Positions 31,870 to 35,706 of a DNA stretch of 35,706 bases are shown here, piece by piece. How positions within the stretch are numbered: position 1 is the first letter of the stretch; each line of letters opens with the position of its first letter. The notes beneath the pieces are model-generated. The model saw only the letters and a list, made by a program, of their open reading frames with translations, ran no database searches and was not told the DNA's origin. The translations under genes were made by a program, and so were the position numbers. The stretch is from an uncultured Verrucomicrobiales bacterium (GTDB lineage Bacteria > Verrucomicrobiota > Verrucomicrobiia > Verrucomicrobiales > Akkermansiaceae): the NCBI GenBank assembly GCA_937991965.1, contig CALKLP010000210.1, positions 1 to 35,706 of the forward strand, in the 5' to 3' direction.

Positions 31870-32748
31870 TTACTGAGCAATACGCCCCTTGATTTTGGTG
31901 GAAACTAGCTCGGAGTTAGGGATGACTACAAACTCACCATTTTCCTTTTGGAGCTTGGTTGTTACAGGTCCTGTCCCTTTGATGGTAAGTAAATCGCCAT
32001 CGATCTCGATGCTGCTTCCTTGGCGATAAATATCTCTCACATAGACTGCTGCGACGATATTGTTTGCGTGGCTTTTAAGTCCTAATCCTAGAGCAAGGGC
32101 GATTGCAATAGATACTCCGATGAGTAAAATTTTGACCGTGTCTTTAAGGAGCTCAGTTTCTATTCCAATTTGGCTAAGGGCGACTGTGAGGAAGACGACG
32201 ATAACGAGGCCGAGTAGGATTTTGGATAGAATGTTAGCGTAATCTAGCCCTTTCTCGTCTAGGGCATTAAAGACTGCGTTTTGTAGCACATCAGCAACAA
32301 ATACGCCCACAACCATGATGAGGAATGCGGTGATAAGCTTTGGGATGAACGCAAAGATGGAGTTGATGAAGTCTGAGACGTCAGTGAATCCTGCAGCGTC
32401 CGCAGATGTTTTTACCATAAAAGCAATGATGAAAAAGCCCAGGAGCTTGGGGATCAGCTCAGCGAGGCTTCCCTTGACACCCATTTTTGCCAGAGCTGGT
32501 TGAACCCCGCTTTTTTCAGTCAAGGTGTCAATCTTGATGCCTTGTAATATTTTGGCGGTGACAGAGCGGACGACTTTAGCTAGAATAATACCGACACATA
32601 AAATGATGATTGCGACTAGGAGCTTAGGCAAAAAGTTCACCATTCCTAGTCCCATTTCTAAGAAAGCAGATTTCAAGCTTTCTGCTACTTGCATGAGAGG
32701 GTTTGTCTTTGACTCATCTAAAAGAGCTTCGTTGCTAGTTTGGTTCAT
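31870..32748 (-). CDS. MscS-type mechanosensitive channel protein
   Basis: This is a 292-residue inner-membrane protein. Hydrophobic helices lie near residues 40-62, 100-122, 135-160, 170-195 and 205-225, several with the conserved TM-helix pattern of CmpX-like small channels. The last pore-like helix is Gly/Ala/Leu-rich ('IAIALALGLGL'). The C-terminal beta domain ('IYRQGSSIEIDGDLLTIKGT' and 'VIPNSELVS') is the MscS middle domain. These channels relieve osmotic stress or signal membrane tension. It is the last gene of the sigma-factor operon, 19 bases after the small ORF. Confidence 0.88.
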   Translation of the reverse strand: MNQTSNEALLDESKTNPLMQVAESLKSAFLEMGLGMVNFLPKLLVAIIILCVGIILAKVVRSVTAKILQGIKIDTLTEKSGVQPALAKMGVKGSLAELIPKLLGFFIIAFMVKTSADAAGFTDVSDFINSIFAFIPKLITAFLIMVVGVFVADVLQNAVFNALDEKGLDYANILSKILLGLVIVVFLTVALSQIGIETELLKDTVKILLIGVSIAIALALGLGLKSHANNIVAAVYVRDIYRQGSSIEIDGDLLTIKGTGPVTTKLQKENGEFVVIPNSELVSTKIKGRIAQ

Positions 32749-32767
32749 TATTTAAGGTTTTTTCGAG

Positions 32768-33016
32768 TTAAACTTTGTAATCTTGGGAAGGGATTTCACG
32801 GCTTACGAGTAAGGCGTCCGCAAAGCCTGTCAAGACAGACTCAAAACTACTGAAAACGAAGTTGATTGAGTCTTTTACGATACGCTCACTTAGCGCACGC
32901 TCTTCAATTTTTTGGATCCGTAATTCGTTGGGGCGAGGGACTTCTGACCAACCCGCTTCGGCGAATAACTTATTCAATTCGCTTTCTTCTTTTAGGTATG
33001 TTTGGTCATTTATCAT
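32768..33016 (-). CDS. Small protein in sigma-factor operon
   Basis: This is an 82-residue, soluble, charged protein with no signal peptide. It shows no zinc-binding His-x3-Cys-x2-Cys motif of classical anti-sigma factors and no clear membrane segment, although residues 52-70 ('INFVFSSFESVLTGFADAL') are amphipathic. It starts 2 bases after the sigma gene stop and is followed 19 bases later by the channel gene. I recognise no family. A regulatory role on the sigma factor or channel is a guess from position. Confidence 0.7.
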   Translation of the reverse strand: MINDQTYLKEESELNKLFAEAGWSEVPRPNELRIQKIEERALSERIVKDSINFVFSSFESVLTGFADALLVSREIPSQDYKV

Positions 33017-33018
33017 GA

Positions 33019-33636
33019 TTAAGCCGCAGGTTCTTTATTGGTCCTTTCGAAGGCCACTTTAAAGGCATCTAATGCTCTGTAAAGCCTCATTTTTGTTGCA
33101 CTCAGACCAAGGTCTAATACTTTTGAGATCTCTTCGATTGTTAAACCTGACATAAACTTGAGTACTAGAATTTCCTTATCTCGGGGTTTGAGGGTGTCCA
33201 TGGCCTTATTGACTAGCTCTGACCGTTCGTCATCCTCACGTGAATCATATGTATCCTCCTTGAAGTGCTCGGCATGCTCCTCTAGTGCAACCTTACGCTT
33301 TCGGTGTCTGATTTGCTTTGAAATTCTATTTTTGCAATAATTGTGGACAATGCGGTAGAGCCACGTCTTAAAGGAGGAGCGCCCTTCAAACTGATGTAGC
33401 TTATTAAAAAGTTGAATGAAAGTGTCTTGGGCGACTTCTTCCGCATCTTCTTGGTTATTGAGAAGCTTGAGGCAAGTATTGTAGATCAATCCTTCGTAGC
33501 GTCGAATAAGAACCTTATATGCTCTCGTTGACTCTGGTAATTCTTGATTGCATATCTCTACTAACATTTCATCTGATAGCTCGGTAAGGTCGGCACCAGT
33601 GAATTCGTTAACGGATTCTTTGTGAGTAGAAGACAT
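33019..33636 (-). CDS. ECF-type RNA polymerase sigma factor
   Basis: This is a 205-residue sigma-70 family protein. Region 2 spans about 40-110 ('YKVLIRRYEGLIYNTCLKLL', 'EDAEEVAQDTFIQLFNKL', 'FKTWLYRIVHNYCKNRI'). A charged linker follows, then region 4 at about 140-195 ('LKPRDKEILVLKFMSGLTIE' and 'LGLSATKMRLYRAL', the helix-turn-helix). It directs polymerase to a small regulon. An operon with an unrecognised small protein and an MscS-like channel suggests envelope or osmotic control. The predicted promoter leaves a very short leader, and no Shine-Dalgarno sequence precedes the ATG. Confidence 0.94.
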   Translation of the reverse strand: MSSTHKESVNEFTGADLTELSDEMLVEICNQELPESTRAYKVLIRRYEGLIYNTCLKLLNNQEDAEEVAQDTFIQLFNKLHQFEGRSSFKTWLYRIVHNYCKNRISKQIRHRKRKVALEEHAEHFKEDTYDSREDDERSELVNKAMDTLKPRDKEILVLKFMSGLTIEEISKVLDLGLSATKMRLYRALDAFKVAFERTNKEPAA

Positions 33637-33647
33637 GACTCAATTAC

Positions 33648-33677
33648 TATGTAAATACGCCACAAATTAAATGACAA
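33648..33677 (-). promoter_or_regulatory. Candidate promoter of the sigma operon
   Basis: On the minus strand TTGTCA (33672-33677) and TACATA (33648-33653) are separated by 18 bases, close to a housekeeping promoter. The -10 ends 11 bases before the sigma gene ATG, so the leader would be only a few bases. Confidence 0.4.
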
Positions 33678-33702
33678 CCTAAAATTCCGTATTTCTACGT
33701 CG

Positions 33703-34716
33703 CTATTTATACTTTTTGAGCGGTAAAATCAAGTTTCCAGGTAGCGGGAATTTCTTTTCCACGATGTGAGAGCTGAGCGAATTGGAGTTTTCGTAAGCGA
33801 GTTCACACATTTCCATTTTCGCGTCAAGGTTATCGATATAATGCAAGGCAAAGGCTTCAGGGGTCTTGGGGACGACGGGGGAGCCAAAATCGAGTTGGCC
33901 GTGGTGGCTCGCTATCATGTGGAGTAAGTGAATACGAACTTGTTCCGTCGCAGGTTCTATGAGTTTCCACTCGCTTTGTCCTATTTCACAGATGTCTCTC
34001 CAGAGTTTATTAACCAGCTCAATTCCGAGCGTGATATGCCCTAAGGCTTCTGCATGGAGATTATACGTTTGGTGAAAGTCTGTTTCGGGATAATTGTTTT
34101 CCCAGAGCTTCCCACAGTCGTGAAAGAGGATCGCTGTGATCATCAGATCTTGATTAAGATGTGGGTAGGCTGTGCAGATCGCTACTGCTGAACGCATCAT
34201 TTGCGCGACGTGCTCAGTGAGACCGCCTCGGCGGGCATGGTGGTTTTTTCTCGCAGCCGCGGCTCGGCGAAAGCGCTCCGTGAAGTCTCCAAAAAACTTC
34301 TTACATAAGGCATGTAATCGGGGGTCTTTGATTTCAGCACAAAGCTCTGTAATGGTATTCCAGTCCTCGTCCTGCTTTTCTTTTAACAGAGGGTCCCCTA
34401 GGAGTAAAACTTCTTTGCCCTCATCCGATAAGTGAACCCACTGCCAATCTTGCGAATCCAACCCGTATTGATTTTTGGTGAAATGTCCTTCAATGTTGAG
34501 AAACGCTCCGGCCTTGAGTTCTGCGGTCTGGTCAAACTGTGGGTGATTGTTCCAGATCTTCAAGGCTCCGCTGCCGCCTGCATCGACTAGTTCCAATTCG
34601 TAATATGGCTTTTGTGATTTGGTTAAGCGTTGAGTGCATTTTTGGAGTTGGCACCCGAACTGAAAATGAACGGGAGATTCTGAAGCGTCAGAGAGCAGTT
34701 GCGAAAGCGTGTTCAT
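33703..34716 (-). CDS. YhaM-like 3'-5' exoribonuclease (OB-fold plus HD domain)
   Basis: This is a 337-residue cytoplasmic protein. An N-terminal OB-fold (about 15-105, 'YYELELVDAGGSGALKIW') is followed by an HD phosphohydrolase domain. Its first ligands lie in 'NHHARRGGLTEHVAQMM' and the HD pair in 'AILFHDCGKLWE', with further His in 'ASHHGQLDFGSP' and Asp in 'YIDNLDAKM'. This order is that of YhaM exoribonucleases, which trim single-stranded RNA or DNA from the 3' end. Length is close to the usual 310-320. It is divergent from the membrane protein gene with only 27 bases between starts. Substrate preference is not visible. Confidence 0.88.
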   Translation of the reverse strand: MNTLSQLLSDASESPVHFQFGCQLQKCTQRLTKSQKPYYELELVDAGGSGALKIWNNHPQFDQTAELKAGAFLNIEGHFTKNQYGLDSQDWQWVHLSDEGKEVLLLGDPLLKEKQDEDWNTITELCAEIKDPRLHALCKKFFGDFTERFRRAAAARKNHHARRGGLTEHVAQMMRSAVAICTAYPHLNQDLMITAILFHDCGKLWENNYPETDFHQTYNLHAEALGHITLGIELVNKLWRDICEIGQSEWKLIEPATEQVRIHLLHMIASHHGQLDFGSPVVPKTPEAFALHYIDNLDAKMEMCELAYENSNSLSSHIVEKKFPLPGNLILPLKKYK

Positions 34717-34743
34717 ATCTAAAAATGACCACGCTGCTATAAG

Positions 34744-35379
34744 ATGACCAGCGAATTTCTAGACTTTATCGATATCATCAGTAATGTGTATTCACACCAT
34801 CCTATGACGTCATTTATCTTCAGGGCACTCATCCCTTATCTTTCCGTTGGTATTTTCTGGTGTGGATTTCACTCTGCTTGGTGGGCCTTGATAGCGTATC
34901 ATGCTGCGATTCTCTTATGTCGTGATCGATCTTATAAGCTGCAGTTTCGGCTTAGTCGATTTGGGGTGCTAACCTCTTTGATTACACTACCTTCGGGAGC
35001 GTTGACTTATTACTTTCTTGATTCTATTACTCAGATCCCGATCGAGGAGTGGTTATTGCGTTACGACCTAGAGGGATGGACGCTCTGGCTTATGGTGCCA
35101 TACTTTGGTCTTCTTCATCCCATTATTGAGCAGATACACTGGGCTCCGCTTCGCAGGAAATCTCCAGTTTTCCATCTTCTCTTTGCGGGATACCATCTTT
35201 TAGTTTTGTTCACTCTGTTCCATATTGGATGGTTGATTACGGCTTTTATCGCTTTGGTCGCAATTTCATATGTTTGGTTTATTTTACAGGAGAAGACTCA
35301 ATCATTAGGTGCAAATACTCTCTTGCATATTCATGCGGATTTTGGCCTCATGCTCGCTGTCGTGTTATTAGTTGGCTAA
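34744..35379 (+). CDS. Multi-pass membrane protein, possibly degenerate CPBP family
   Basis: This is a 211-residue protein with about six transmembrane segments. The conserved-looking polar positions are 'LLHPIIEQIHW', 'LLFAGYHLLVL' (an FxxxH pattern) and 'LHIHADFGL'. This order resembles the three motifs of CPBP/Abi (CAAX protease-like) proteins. The first motif normally reads EExxxR and here is only EQIHW, so peptidase activity is doubtful. It is divergent from the YhaM-like gene by 27 bases. It could be an unrelated membrane protein. Confidence 0.65.
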   Translation: MTSEFLDFIDIISNVYSHHPMTSFIFRALIPYLSVGIFWCGFHSAWWALIAYHAAILLCRDRSYKLQFRLSRFGVLTSLITLPSGALTYYFLDSITQIPIEEWLLRYDLEGWTLWLMVPYFGLLHPIIEQIHWAPLRRKSPVFHLLFAGYHLLVLFTLFHIGWLITAFIALVAISYVWFILQEKTQSLGANTLLHIHADFGLMLAVVLLVG

Positions 35380-35452
35380 TAGCGACATTTATTTTAAAAA
35401 AATTATTTACATTTCTTAACTATCGTCATAAAACTTTACAAAACTTAACGAA

Positions 35453-35706
35453 ATGGCACGACGTAATTATAAAATAAATGCGAAAGTGAAGGCTAGAAAA
35501 TCCAAGCCTTCCGCGCGTGCTGTAACCTTTCAGGGAGTATTAATTCGCGAGGCCCGCAAGTTTGCACTACTCATCTTGTGCTGCGCTATTCCGGCATACG
35601 TGTATGTGCTTTCTCTTCCGCAAGGTGGGAAGTTAGAGCAACTCCACCAAAAGTTAGCCGATGCCAAAGTAGCGCAGAAGGTTTCCGAGCAAGCTAATGA
35701 TCGGAT
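35453..35706 (+). CDS. FtsB/DivIC-like septum protein, 3'-truncated
   Basis: The frame is open from the ATG at 35453 to the window edge (84 residues seen). A basic cytoplasmic start (residues 1-35, 'RRNYKINAKVKARKSK') leads to one transmembrane helix (37-53) and then the beginning of a coiled coil ('GGKLEQLHQKLADAKVAQKV'). This N-in, TM, coiled-coil layout is that of FtsB/DivIC, which joins FtsL and FtsQ at the division site. Only the layout supports the call. The C-terminus is outside the window. Confidence 0.55.
   Translation, partial: MARRNYKINAKVKARKSKPSARAVTFQGVLIREARKFALLILCCAIPAYVYVLSLPQGGKLEQLHQKLADAKVAQKVSEQANDR

Overview
This is a gene-dense chromosomal window of about 36 kb. It has no rRNA, recognisable tRNA, phage, insertion sequence or CRISPR array. 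The gene mix suggests a marine-type member of the Verrucomicrobiota. The cues are an ExbD gene followed by large secreted TPR proteins, a TM-plus-vWA protein, a DUF3820 protein, PDZ serine-protease pairs, a nucleotidyltransferase toxin-antitoxin-like pair, and many start codons with no Shine-Dalgarno sequence. The lineage is an inference from gene content. No marker gene here settles it.

Layout. (1) 2-4426: 3' part of an ExbD/TolR gene and two secreted TPR-type proteins, probably one operon. (2) 4494-10941: a zinc-acquisition locus. One leftward operon encodes a His-rich outer-membrane barrel, a ZnuA-type binding protein, a small membrane protein, a ZnuC ATPase, a ZnuB permease, a Cys-rich lipoprotein and a DUF3299-type secreted protein. 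A divergent Fur-family (Zur-like) gene lies on the other side of a control region holding two 19-bp palindromes. (3) 11143-16475: a TM-vWA protein, a GT81-like glucosyl-3-phosphoglycerate synthase with a mini-RNase III-like ORF, an EF-hand protein, a helical-repeat protein and a secreted possible clan-CD peptidase. (4) 16489-24737: biotin synthase, an AT-rich islet with a toxin-antitoxin-like pair, a cytoplasmic-looking L,D-transpeptidase, a SerB-like phosphatase, a conserved unknown, LepA and an ABC exporter. (5) 24739-26424: an AT-rich islet with a PD-(D/E)XK-like protein and a start-less DUF433 remnant. (6) 26425-29497: histidinol phosphatase, GluQ-RS and AsnRS. (7) 29505-31434: an active PDZ serine protease followed by a paralogue that has lost its catalytic His and Ser. 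(8) 31517-35706: a DUF3820 protein, an ECF sigma factor/small protein/MscS-type channel operon, a YhaM-like exoribonuclease, a CPBP-like membrane protein and the start of an FtsB/DivIC-like gene.

How parts fit. The zinc locus is the clearest multi-gene system. The barrel would pass or concentrate metal at the outer membrane, ZnuA would capture it, and ZnuBC would import it. Three accompanying proteins of unknown role, two with Cys clusters, extend the usual set. The Fur-family protein would repress both directions through the paired palindromes when zinc is sufficient. The protease and pseudoprotease pair and the sigma/small-ORF/MscS operon look like two further, separate envelope-stress modules.
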